In this document: one piece after another, positions 15,801 to 21,862 of the stretch
How the letters are laid out: each line of letters opens with the position of its first letter
How positions within the stretch are numbered: the stretch's first letter is position 1
Source: an uncultured Erysipelotrichaceae bacterium
Lineage (GTDB): Bacteria > Bacillota_I > Bacilli_A > Erysipelotrichales > Erysipelotrichaceae
Reading direction: 5' to 3'
DNA: 21,862 bases
Assembly (NCBI GenBank): GCA_900319505.1
Contig: ONOV01000014.1
Span: forward strand, 1-21,862
Program-made: the position numbers and the translations under genes
The notes under the pieces: generated by a model
Databases searched by the model: none
What the model saw: only the letters and a program-made list of their open reading frames with translations
What the model was told of the DNA's origin: nothing

Positions 15801-16931
15801 ACGTATTACATTGAGGATATGCGGCTGAATCTGTTGGAAGATGTCAGTGACCGGGATGATGAGGCAGTTGCTGCCATGGCTCTAAAGATCAAAGATGCGG
15901 TTTCAGAAGATAACCGCAGGAAAGAGACAGCCGATATTGTCAACCACCTCAATAAGACGTTCAATGTCCACAGCCAGCAGATCCGGGAAAACAATCTGCT
16001 GATTGAAACAGAATTCGAGGAATCAGAAATGCCTGGCCTGGACCGGCGGAGATCAGTGATTACCGCTGAGCTTTCCGGCCGGCGGGTTGATCTGAATGTA
16101 TACAATGATCATATTCTCAACAGCATTGATGAAACCGAACAGCTCATTAATCAGAAGGACAGAGAACTGTTTGAGAATATTCTGAGCAATACCCTGAGCC
16201 GCAAGCTGATTGAAAGAATCAGTGAAAGCCGTAAATGGATCAGTGATATGTCAAAGCTCATGAAGAACATGGATTCTTCCATGGGACTGAACTTTGCCAT
16301 GCGCTGGGTGCCCAAAGCAGCAGAAAGCGACAGTCAGCTTTCGACCGATCAGCTGGAGCGGATTCTCAGCCGTGACAGTGCGCTTTTAAGTGAAGAAGAT
16401 AAACACAAAGTAGCAGAACACTTCCGCGCCGAGATCAACATGAAGCGGCAGGAGGTCATTGATAACGGCGGTATTCTCAATTACACCGAGCTTGTCCGGG
16501 ATGCCCTGGACTACCGCCAGTGGTTTGAGTTCCGTTTGTACTTCCAGCGCACCAATGAAAACGTGAAGGAACTGACCGACCGGCAGTTCAATACTCTGTC
16601 CGGCGGTGAAAAGGCCATGGCCATGTACATCCCGCTGTTTGCGGCGGTCAATGCCCAGTATCTCAAGGCACGCAAGCAAGACCATCCGCGTCTGATTGCG
16701 CTGGATGAAGCCTTTGCCGGGGTGGATGAAAAGAATATTGCCAGTATGTTCCGTCTGGTGGGCAGTCTGGATTTTGACTATATCATGAATTCACAGTCGT
16801 TATGGGGCTGCTATGATACGGTGCAGGCGTTACGCATTGCGGAGCTGTTGAGGCCGGAGAATGCGGATTTTGTTACGGTGATTTTCTATCATTGGAATGG
16901 AAAGGAGAGAATTCTGGATGATCACGGATGA
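12867..16931 (+). CDS. jetC: Wadjet anti-plasmid system protein JetC (SMC-like ATPase)
   Basis: The motor of the system. It is an SMC/MukB/MksB-like ATPase expected to dimerise and extrude DNA loops. The 1354 residues show the full SMC layout: N-terminal head with Walker A GQNGSGKS (34-41), a long coiled coil (about 270-590), and a globular hinge-like region (about 590-730) ending near the Y-I-G-V-E-T-R-R-R-R segment. A second coiled coil (about 730-1060) leads to the C-terminal head with ABC signature LSGGEK (1244-1249) and Walker B LIALDE (Asp1280, catalytic Glu1281). All ATPase motifs are intact and the frame is unbroken. The opening resembles TIGR02680-type proteins. The ribosome binding site GAGGAGG lies in the end of jetB. 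A Rad50-like repair ATPase is excluded by the operon. Confidence 0.92.
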   Translation: MTDRWKMNRLGFINFWLYDNEVFPLDHGHILLRGQNGSGKSITTQSFIPFILDGDRTPSRLDPFGSDARRMDYYFLGDGTGSKEDVTGYLYLEFVKEETGEYRTLGIGQRAQKGKNGLGFWGFILMDGRRIGFDGCSLSKKLSEGSYLPLSRKECRDHIGQGNFFTEQQKEYKEAVNHYLFGFERMEQYDQFIRLLVKVRAPKLSKEFKPSKVYDILNDSLQTLSNEDISPMVQAMEKMDEIHTRLEGLKNTRDQLRYILKEYHNYNAITAARKAESYLTAEAAWTQNEKACEALLKQQKQMEKDLQKASDSLASLRQEVKVLEAKEDAYQQSDIASQLSRRTKLTSQIAEVKKKEEIRQDTIDTLAGEIHQLDVKIREYDADSAANRKEMERLLKLLDEMNVQLQFADHDHFALMKDMHAKDDFSLLRSELNDLSSDIATIRKKLDQMAQAAEALDGAEEKQSRLEKELAEIQKQLSEAEEQIDALKDQVSEGWYLFRQNTSELQVDDETLQKLIRIIRSYTPADAYDYAELCSSIRSKARLSLQLLLKQNEQDLIDQNEILKQLRKELNDLQNETEAIPGRSERVQACRKTLQEKGIEVIPFYEAIDFSDVDDKRQIMLEEQLEAAGLLDALVIRKEDQTAAEEIMQAYTDLFITPLEPHEACSFFRVSESNMSEGMKAEVREILACMGEDDSQFVLRDDGYFRNGVLSGYVRPLENDAVTYIGVETRRRRHAEQLAEKQAEIDTAQQERENLLKEKQQLKAREGVQEEEAGKMPSIRDLNASFDVLNRLQNQEAASLDALKDQKEIVRRRKYDYQTKRHDAEEVMRPYPYEHTRAAYEAVSETLSDYQTEAENFHDVRKDEQNNQDQKAYAEGRQSDKEDEKERAEDDLSALKKDGEQAEGELAAVEEILNAPETKKLVEEMDVIRRKKAEDAQSINVLIAETSRLQANLNNMQEKIESREKETAEAEQKKNLSRTYYIEDMRLNLLEDVSDRDDEAVAAMALKIKDAVSEDNRRKETADIVNHLNKTFNVHSQQIRENNLLIETEFEESEMPGLDRRRSVITAELSGRRVDLNVYNDHILNSIDETEQLINQKDRELFENILSNTLSRKLIERISESRKWISDMSKLMKNMDSSMGLNFAMRWVPKAAESDSQLSTDQLERILSRDSALLSEEDKHKVAEHFRAEINMKRQEVIDNGGILNYTELVRDALDYRQWFEFRLYFQRTNENVKELTDRQFNTLSGGEKAMAMYIPLFAAVNAQYLKARKQDHPRLIALDEAFAGVDEKNIASMFRLVGSLDFDYIMNSQSLWGCYDTVQALRIAELLRPENADFVTVIFYHWNGKERILDDHG

Positions 16932-18204
16932 GGCCGCAGAATACTTCCGTAACAGAGGCGGCTTTCAGCGTGCTTTTGCGATCATGAAGCAGAAATACCA
17001 GTCCTATGGCAGGATCGGAGGAGAAGTTCTGCTTAAAGATCCAAGTGCAGAAGAAAGAAAGGATCTTGGCGGATACTTTGGCCGTGATTATGCACAGGGG
17101 CCGATCCGTTTTACCCTGCATCAGTTTGAAGCCGGCCTTGCGGAAACAAAGTTTGGCTGCTGCTCTCTTTATGAGATTCTCTGTGTCTATTACCATGAAA
17201 CAATTCGGACAAATAAGGAAGAAAAGGAAGCGGAAGAACAGGGGTGGAAAAACCGTCTGCACAATTTCCGGAAAGGTGCGGAAGAGATCGATGGAAATGG
17301 ACCGGGAAAGCTATGGGCAGACGGGCTTGATGTAAACCAGTATAAAGCCTGTGTCAGGCTGTTTCATGATCCGGCTGAAGCTGAACATCAGATGCTTGGC
17401 TGTATCAAAGCCATGCATTTTCTGTCCCGCCGGCAGGCAGCGATCAGATTATCAGTTTTAGCCATGGAAGCTATGGCGGATCCGCATGGCCTGGATCGGA
17501 ATCTGCCGGCGGGACGTTTGTTTCTGAAAATGCTGCAGCAGAAGGATCATAACAGCCGCCGGCTGGACAGTGAAGAAACCTTGGATCTTTATATCCGCCA
17601 TGGGATCCGGCCGGATGATATCTCCAGCTTTACGGTCGTACAGGGCATGCATTTCTATGATGAGAAGGGACTCCATCCCGCTTATGAAGGGCATCTTGAA
17701 CGGCAGGAGTACTATCTGCTTTCCCTTTCCCAGCTGCAGAACATCACTTCTGTGATGCCGGTCCATCAGCCTGTCCATATCATTGAAAACCAGATGGTTT
17801 ATGCCGAGATCTGTTCGCATCTGCCATCTGCTTCCATTCTCTGTACATCCGGTCAGATGAAAACAGCCTCACTTCTTGTTGTAGATATGCTGGCGGAAAA
17901 GAAGATAGAGATGTACTACAGTTCTGATCTTGATCCTGAAGGCATCGGGATGGCAGAACGTCTGTGTGAAAGACATCCTTCCTGTATTCATCCTTGGCAC
18001 ATGGATCTTTCAGATTATGAAAAATCCATGTCTGATCAGGTCATTGATGCACGCCGATTGAAAATGCTGGAACATGTTTCGCATCCGGCTCTGTCTGCTG
18101 TTTCAAAGAAACTCTGTGAAGTGAAAAGGGCCGGGTATCAGGAAAAGCTCATTGATGTCATGATTGAAGATATTCGTAAGAATCAGAATTTACAGGAACA
18201 GTAA
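16918..18204 (+). CDS. jetD: Wadjet anti-plasmid system protein JetD (Toprim nuclease)
   Basis: The effector nuclease that cleaves circular DNA extruded by JetABC. From the chosen start the protein has 428 residues. The C-terminal part is a DUF2399-like Toprim domain: the conserved glutamate is Glu290 in HIIENQMVY and the D-x-D pair is Asp337/Asp339 in YYSSDLDPEGIGMAERL. All three metal-binding acids are present, so it should be active. The N-terminal half is probably DNA-binding, but I recognise no motif there. Start choice: an ATG at 16897 would add seven residues, but AAAGGAGAG (16901-16909) falls inside that extension and eight bases before the ATG at 16918. It overlaps jetC by 14 bases. 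Confidence 0.88.
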   Translation: MITDEAAEYFRNRGGFQRAFAIMKQKYQSYGRIGGEVLLKDPSAEERKDLGGYFGRDYAQGPIRFTLHQFEAGLAETKFGCCSLYEILCVYYHETIRTNKEEKEAEEQGWKNRLHNFRKGAEEIDGNGPGKLWADGLDVNQYKACVRLFHDPAEAEHQMLGCIKAMHFLSRRQAAIRLSVLAMEAMADPHGLDRNLPAGRLFLKMLQQKDHNSRRLDSEETLDLYIRHGIRPDDISSFTVVQGMHFYDEKGLHPAYEGHLERQEYYLLSLSQLQNITSVMPVHQPVHIIENQMVYAEICSHLPSASILCTSGQMKTASLLVVDMLAEKKIEMYYSSDLDPEGIGMAERLCERHPSCIHPWHMDLSDYEKSMSDQVIDARRLKMLEHVSHPALSAVSKKLCEVKRAGYQEKLIDVMIEDIRKNQNLQEQ

Positions 18205-18235
18205 AAGAAGGAAAGTCCCGCTTTCCTTCTTTTAC
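18201..18235. terminator. Bidirectional terminator between jetD and the deacetylase gene
   Basis: GTAAAAGAAGGAAAG (18201-18215), loop TCCCG, and the perfect complement CTTTCCTTCTTTTAC (18221-18235) form a 15-bp stem. The T-rich 3' arm and its mirror image on the other strand allow termination both ways. The stem contains the jetD stop codon and abuts the stop of the converging gene. Confidence 0.85.
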
Positions 18236-19681
18236 TTAGTTATTGACACCATGATGGGTGATATGGCTGCCGGCGGTCAGGGCACTGAAGTGATAGCCGT
18301 TTTCAAGACCCCACTGGATGATCTTCTCTACCGCATTGACCGAGAAGTCCTTGATATCATGCTGGAGAACAACCGAAGGGACCCCATAGGCAGAACACTG
18401 TTCCACACCTGCCTTGACATTTTCAAATACCTGATCCGTATCCGTGGTGCCCCCGGCATCACCGGAAGATACATTCCAGTCAAAATAGGTATAGCCTTTG
18501 GCAGATGCTTCTTTGGTGAGTTCGGTCATGATGCCGGGACAATAGCTTTTTGATACGGTATTGGATGAGCCGCCGGGAAAGCGGAAGATGGCTGTGGTGC
18601 TGCCGGTCTGCTGAGCGATGATATTATTCTGGGCATTGAAGTCATTCCAATATGCATCTGTGGAGGCATAGATGGTGCTGTAAGCATGGGTATAGGTATG
18701 GATGGCGACGGTATGGCCGCGGCGGTATTCTTCCCCGATCATACTGGTATAGGCAGGCTTTGAAGATGTGGTGAAGAAGGTGGCTTTGACATTGTATTGA
18801 TCAAGGATATCAAGGAGTTTTGCCGTATAGGGACCGGGTCCGTCATCAAAGGTCAGATAGATGGTTTTCCGGTCTTCACCAGCCGGTTTATTGACTGGTA
18901 AGGGACGGACATGAACAGTATGGGTTACGGTGGTGGTATTGCCATGGCTGTCTGTAACGGTATAGGTGACAGGATAATCGCCTGTCGTACCCGTATCAAC
19001 ATTGCCTTCTGCCTTAAGGGAAGAAGTGACATCGCCGTCTGAGTCATCATTGGCTGTAACCGAGGTGTTCCAGGCATTACCGACATAGATAGTTTCCTCT
19101 TCGACCGTGCCGTTTGAAAAGGTCAGTGCCGGACCATTGCGATCATCATACGGGATGGCACGGATATAGGTGCTGGTATTGCCGGCAGAATCTTCAGCCG
19201 TGTAGTAGATCCAGTCTCCTCTCATTTCAGAGGTGACTGAGGAAGTGACATCGCCATCTTTGAGATCAACGGCCTGATAGCCTTCTTCCTCATAGGGATG
19301 ATTGTAGAGCGTGTAGTAGTCAGGGTTATATGTCAGTCTGATTTGAGGTCCTTTTGTGTCTTTGACCGTAACTTTTCTTTCGACTGTTTCTTTTTGATGG
19401 CGGCAGGAAGCCGTGTAAGTTACGGAATAGGTATCTTCCCTGGAAGGATTGACGTGATTGGAAACAGAGACTTTGAGAGAGTGATGTAAAAAGGGCAGAA
19501 GGATGTTTCTGACTTCAGCCGAAGCACCAGGATCATAGTATTTTTCTCCATACTCGGCTGAAGTCAGAAAGGGGGCCTTCAGGGTGATACTGATTCTGTA
19601 TCCAAACAGAAAAGCACACAGCACATAGAGACAGATGGCAGCTGCCGTCAGGGCCGGGATGATATGATGTGATTTTTTCAT
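18236..19681 (-). CDS. Membrane-anchored polysaccharide deacetylase with Ig-like repeats
   Basis: Predicted cell-surface carbohydrate esterase (CE4/NodB family), probably deacetylating peptidoglycan N-acetylglucosamine (PgdA-like) or another wall polymer. The 481 residues begin with Lys-Lys and an uncleaved signal-anchor helix (about 8-27). Two or three beta-sandwich repeats of the DUF5011/HYR type (about 38-260) follow, marked by D-x-x-G-N-x-T-x-x and G-D-V-T-S-S motifs. The catalytic domain spans 270-470 with all CE4 motifs: TFDDGPG (277-283; Asp279 base, Asp280 metal), HTYTH (328-332; metal histidines), RFPGG (367-371), DWNVSSGD (401-408) and QHD (440-442; His441). AGGAGT lies four bases before the ATG. 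The exact substrate cannot be told from sequence. Confidence 0.92.
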   Translation of the reverse strand: MKKSHHIIPALTAAAICLYVLCAFLFGYRISITLKAPFLTSAEYGEKYYDPGASAEVRNILLPFLHHSLKVSVSNHVNPSREDTYSVTYTASCRHQKETVERKVTVKDTKGPQIRLTYNPDYYTLYNHPYEEEGYQAVDLKDGDVTSSVTSEMRGDWIYYTAEDSAGNTSTYIRAIPYDDRNGPALTFSNGTVEEETIYVGNAWNTSVTANDDSDGDVTSSLKAEGNVDTGTTGDYPVTYTVTDSHGNTTTVTHTVHVRPLPVNKPAGEDRKTIYLTFDDGPGPYTAKLLDILDQYNVKATFFTTSSKPAYTSMIGEEYRRGHTVAIHTYTHAYSTIYASTDAYWNDFNAQNNIIAQQTGSTTAIFRFPGGSSNTVSKSYCPGIMTELTKEASAKGYTYFDWNVSSGDAGGTTDTDQVFENVKAGVEQCSAYGVPSVVLQHDIKDFSVNAVEKIIQWGLENGYHFSALTAGSHITHHGVNN

Positions 19682-19697
19682 AAGTACTCCTGATCCT

Positions 19698-19703
19698 ATT
19701 ATA
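19698..19703 (-). promoter_or_regulatory. -10 element of the deacetylase gene
   Basis: On the - strand a consensus TATAAT (19703-19698) is followed by AGGAGT and the ATG at 19681. The leader would be only about ten bases long. No convincing -35 is seen at the normal distance. Confidence 0.55.
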
Positions 19704-19762
19704 CGCTATGGAGCGGGATCAGATCTTAAGAACGAAAATGAAAAATGTTACAGAAAATTATG

Positions 19763-19791
19763 TTGCATTATTTCTGAAAACTGATTAGGAT
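19763..19791 (+). promoter_or_regulatory. Promoter of the T-box leader and asnB
   Basis: -35 TTGCAT (19763-19768), a 17-bp spacer, and -10 TAGGAT (19786-19791), overlapping a GATAAT at 19789-19794. The start would fall near 19798-19800, just upstream of the T-box Stem I. Confidence 0.55.
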
Positions 19792-19799
19792 AATAGGCA

Positions 19800-20070
19800 C
19801 AGGCAGAGAAGAGGAGAAGTAGCACAGAAAGCGGATTACAGAGACTGAGGGATGGTGAGAACCTCAGAACCGGCGCTGTGGGAAAGAACACCTCCGAGCT
19901 GCGGACCGAAATGTCAGAAAGTAGGCTCCGCCGGATGCAGACCGTTAAAGCTGACCCCTGATGTCTGTCAGGAGACTAAGCGACTGATCAGTCAATATGG
20001 ATCAGTAAACTGGGTGGTACCGCGGAGCACAGTCCTTCGTCCCAATATCGGGATGAAGGACTGTTTTATT
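19800..20070 (+). ncRNA. T-box riboswitch, asparagine-specific (specifier AAC), with terminator
   Basis: A tRNA-sensing leader that allows asnB transcription when uncharged tRNA-Asn is bound. Stem I can be traced: base GGAG (19813-19816) with CTCC (19892-19895), lower helix CACAG (19823-19827) with CTGTG (19876-19880), and an upper hairpin CTGAGG (19845-19850) with CCTCAG (19862-19867). The specifier loop has AGTA on the left and GGAAAGAACACC on the right, placing codon AAC (Asn) at 19887-19889. The T-box sequence TGGGTGGTACCGCGGA lies at 20011-20026. The competing terminator stem is 20029-20043 with 20050-20064, followed by TTTATTTTC. The specifier agrees with the downstream gene. Confidence 0.95.
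20029..20070 (+). terminator. T-box-controlled attenuator terminator
   Basis: ACAGTCCTTCGTCCC (20029-20043) pairs with GGGATGAAGGACTGT (20050-20064) with one G-T wobble, then a T-rich tract. In the antitermination state the T-box bulge (20011-20026) would pair with the tRNA acceptor end and sequester the 5' arm region. Confidence 0.9.
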
Positions 20071-20087
20071 TTCTGGAGGAGAACATT

Positions 20088-21665
20088 ATGTGTGGAATTC
20101 TGGTATCAACTGATGTGACGGTAGATCGTGCCGCATTTGAAAAGGGCTTATCTGTATTAAGAGACAGAGGTCCGGATGATGAAAGAACCATCGTTAAAAA
20201 AGAAGGCATCTATGGCTTTGCCAGACTTGCCGTCATGGGATTGACAGAAAGAGGAATGCAGCCGTTTGAAAGAGACGGCATGACAGTGGTATGCAATGGC
20301 GAGCTGTACGGTTTCCGCCCGGTCAAGAAGGAACTAGAAAAGAAATATACGTTTGTGAGTGACTCGGATTGTGAGATCATTCTTCCTTTATACGAAGAAA
20401 AAGGACTGGATATGTTCCGTGAACTGGATGCGGAATTTGCCATGTGCTTCTATGATCCCAAGCGGGGCTTCATCGCTGCCCGCGATCCGATCGGCATCAG
20501 ACCGCTGTTCTATGGCTATACGGAAAACCATAAGATCTGCTTCGGTTCTACGGTCGCTTCACTGCAGCCGATTGCCCAGGATATCAGACCGTTCCCTCCG
20601 GGAACATATTATGTAGATGGAAGATTTGTTCCTTATACAGAGATCTATCATGCGGACAGAGTCATTCATGATGATCTGGAAACAGCATGTACACATATCC
20701 ATGATCTGCTGGTGGATGGTGTATTGAAGAGAATGGATGCGGATGCCAAGGCCGGGTACCTTTTATCAGGCGGCCTGGATTCTTCACTTGTCTGTGCCAT
20801 TGCGGCCCGTCATAGTGATCGTCCGATCCGTACTTTTTCCATCGGCATGGATACCGATGCCATCGACCTCAAGTATGCCCGTCAGGTCGCTGACTTCATT
20901 CACTCCGACCATACCGAATTCACGATGACAAGAGAAGACATCCTCAAGGCACTGCCGACCGTCATCAGGGCGCTTGGCAGCTGGGATATCACAACGATTC
21001 GTGCTTCGCTCGGCATGTATCTGCTGTGTCAGAAGATTCATGAGACAACGGATATCAAGGTTCTGATGACAGGTGAAGTTTCTGATGAGCTGTTCGGCTA
21101 TAAATATACGGACTTTGCCCCGGATGCCAGGAGCTTCCAGGATGAAGCGGAGAAGCGTGTCAGAGAGCTGTATCTCTATGATGTGCTCAGAGCTGATCGA
21201 TGCATTTCCCAGAACAGCATGGAAGGCAGAGTGCCGTTTGGTGATCTAGCCTTTGTCAGATATGTCATGGATCTGGATCCGGCCCTGAAGATGAACACCT
21301 ATCATATGGGCAAGTATCTGCTGCGTCATGCTTTTGAGAAAGATGAATGTCTGCCGCACAACATCCTGTTCCGTGACAAGGCAGCCTTCTCTGATGCGGT
21401 CGGCCATTCTCTGGCAGATGATCTGAAGGCATATGCGGAAGAGAAATACAGTGATGCTGAATTTGAAGAAGGCAGAAAAAAGTATTCCTGGTGTACGCCT
21501 TTTACCAAGGAATCATTACTGTACCGTGATATCTTTGAACAGTTCTATCCGGGTGAGGACAGACTGATCAAGGATTACTGGATGCCTAACCGGTCCTGGA
21601 AAGGATGCGACGTCAACGATCCAAGTGCCCGCTACCTCAGCAACTATGGTGCCAGTGCTTATTGA
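20088..21665 (+). CDS. asnB: Asparagine synthase (glutamine-hydrolysing)
   Basis: Makes asparagine from aspartate, ATP and glutamine. The 525 residues comprise an N-terminal class II glutamine amidotransferase domain (about 1-190) and a C-terminal synthetase domain. Cys2 is the nucleophile exposed after Met removal. Arg46, Asn70-Gly71 in CNGELYGF and Asp94 in SDSDCE match glutamine-binding residues. The ATP-pyrophosphatase loop SGGLDSS spans 227-233. Further synthetase motifs are TFSIGMDTDAIDLKYARQVA and LMTGEVSDELFGY. GGAGGAG precedes the ATG by about seven bases. Regulation by the Asn-specific T-box upstream strongly supports true asparagine synthesis rather than a lasso-peptide or cell-wall amidotransferase role. 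Confidence 0.97.
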   Translation: MCGILVSTDVTVDRAAFEKGLSVLRDRGPDDERTIVKKEGIYGFARLAVMGLTERGMQPFERDGMTVVCNGELYGFRPVKKELEKKYTFVSDSDCEIILPLYEEKGLDMFRELDAEFAMCFYDPKRGFIAARDPIGIRPLFYGYTENHKICFGSTVASLQPIAQDIRPFPPGTYYVDGRFVPYTEIYHADRVIHDDLETACTHIHDLLVDGVLKRMDADAKAGYLLSGGLDSSLVCAIAARHSDRPIRTFSIGMDTDAIDLKYARQVADFIHSDHTEFTMTREDILKALPTVIRALGSWDITTIRASLGMYLLCQKIHETTDIKVLMTGEVSDELFGYKYTDFAPDARSFQDEAEKRVRELYLYDVLRADRCISQNSMEGRVPFGDLAFVRYVMDLDPALKMNTYHMGKYLLRHAFEKDECLPHNILFRDKAAFSDAVGHSLADDLKAYAEEKYSDAEFEEGRKKYSWCTPFTKESLLYRDIFEQFYPGEDRLIKDYWMPNRSWKGCDVNDPSARYLSNYGASAY

Positions 21666-21675
21666 TTTTTGAGAA

Positions 21676-21707
21676 AGAGAGCCCTGAAGTCAGGGTTCTC
21701 TTTTTTT
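21676..21707 (+). terminator. Intrinsic terminator of asnB
   Basis: AGAGAGCCCTGA (21676-21687), a two-base AG loop (possibly opened further), TCAGGGTTCTCT (21690-21701), then a run of T to 21707. One G-T pair, otherwise perfect. It lies ten bases after the asnB stop. Confidence 0.92.
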
Positions 21708-21713
21708 GCCATG

Positions 21714-21862
21714 GCAGAATTCATTGGCAATTTACTGCACTTGTCAAGCAGGATGAAGCTGCTGTCAAAGGACAGCCGCTGATCCGCTTTGATCGCAAGA
21801 AGATTGCAGAAGCAGGCCATCCGGATACCGTTATCGTTGTTCTGACCACTCCCCATGACTAA
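21714..21862 (+). pseudogene. 3' remnant of a glucose-type PTS EIIA gene
   Basis: In the frame that ends with TAA at 21860-21862, the last 45 or so codons read like the C-terminus of a glucose-family PTS EIIA (Crr-like) domain: F-T-A-L-V-K-Q-D then V-K-G-Q-P-L-I-R-F-D, K-K-I-A-E-A-G-H, and a V-I-V-V-L-T terminal strand. The upstream EIIA body, including the phosphorylated histidine and its HIGIDT-type motif, is missing. The similarity stops near 21730, just after the asnB terminator, and no start codon with a ribosome binding site exists in this frame. Most likely a decayed gene fragment. The family match is from memory of the motif pattern, not from a search. Confidence 0.6.

Noticed and set aside
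12867..16931. JetC as a Rad50/SbcC-type repair ATPase or a chromosomal MukB
   Set aside because: The four-gene order with a kleisin-like, a KITE-like and a Toprim nuclease partner is specific to Wadjet. No SbcD-like nuclease is present.
19708..19791. Short possible leaderless ORF (27 codons) just downstream of a TATTATAC sequence
   Set aside because: The TATAAT is better explained as the - strand -10 of the deacetylase gene, and the peptide has no recognisable features and runs into the asnB promoter.
19852..20118. 88-codon + strand frame across the asnB leader
   Set aside because: It lies in the T-box RNA, has no ribosome binding site, and runs out of frame into asnB.
1..21862. CRISPR arrays, tRNA or rRNA genes, IS terminal repeats around the Jet operon
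   Set aside because: I looked for regularly spaced repeats, tRNA-like CCA-ended cloverleaf sequences and inverted or direct repeats flanking 10100-18240 and found none by eye.

Overview
The window looks like chromosomal DNA of a Bacillota (Firmicutes) anaerobe. The grounds are moderate GC content, strong AGGAGG-type ribosome binding sites, intrinsic terminators at nearly every transcription-unit end, a T-box riboswitch, and a complete acetyl-CoA-to-butyrate gene set. A gut butyrate producer of the Clostridia or Erysipelotrichia type fits, but the genus cannot be fixed from the sequence.

Layout. Bases 1-82 are the 3' end (domains V and VI) of a group II intron whose body lies outside the window. 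Next comes a butyrate operon on the + strand, thlA-crt-hbd-bcd-etfB-etfA (251-6355), closed by a near-perfect terminator. A short unit, folA plus a small DUF6572-like protein (6420-7296), follows. It converges with ptb-buk (9402-7377, - strand), the two terminal butyrate enzymes. coaD (9546-10037) diverges from ptb and has its own terminator. A compact four-gene operon (10199-18204) encodes a complete Wadjet (JetABCD) SMC-family anti-plasmid defence system, probably type II or III. It converges on a membrane-anchored polysaccharide deacetylase (19681-18236, - strand), and a perfect 15-bp stem separates the two. The 406 bases from 19682 to 20087 hold the deacetylase promoter, an asnB promoter and an asparagine-specific T-box (specifier AAC), followed by asnB (20088-21665) and its terminator. 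The right edge carries a degraded 3' fragment of a glucose-type PTS EIIA gene.

How the genes work together. ThlA condenses two acetyl-CoA, Hbd reduces, Crt dehydrates, Bcd with EtfAB reduces crotonyl-CoA, and Ptb-Buk turns butyryl-CoA into butyrate with ATP. The thlA and ptb promoters share an exact 15-nt near-palindrome at the same place relative to the -10. It resembles a Rex (NADH/NAD+ redox sensor) operator, so the two physically separate halves of the pathway probably form one redox regulon. The Jet operon is insulated by terminators on both sides and is the main accessory element. AsnB is expected to be made when uncharged tRNA-Asn accumulates.

The most noteworthy items are the shared operator, the complete Wadjet operon with a possible sliding-clamp-binding tail on JetB, the intron end beside the butyrate promoter, the predicted leaderless folA, and the PTS EIIA remnant.
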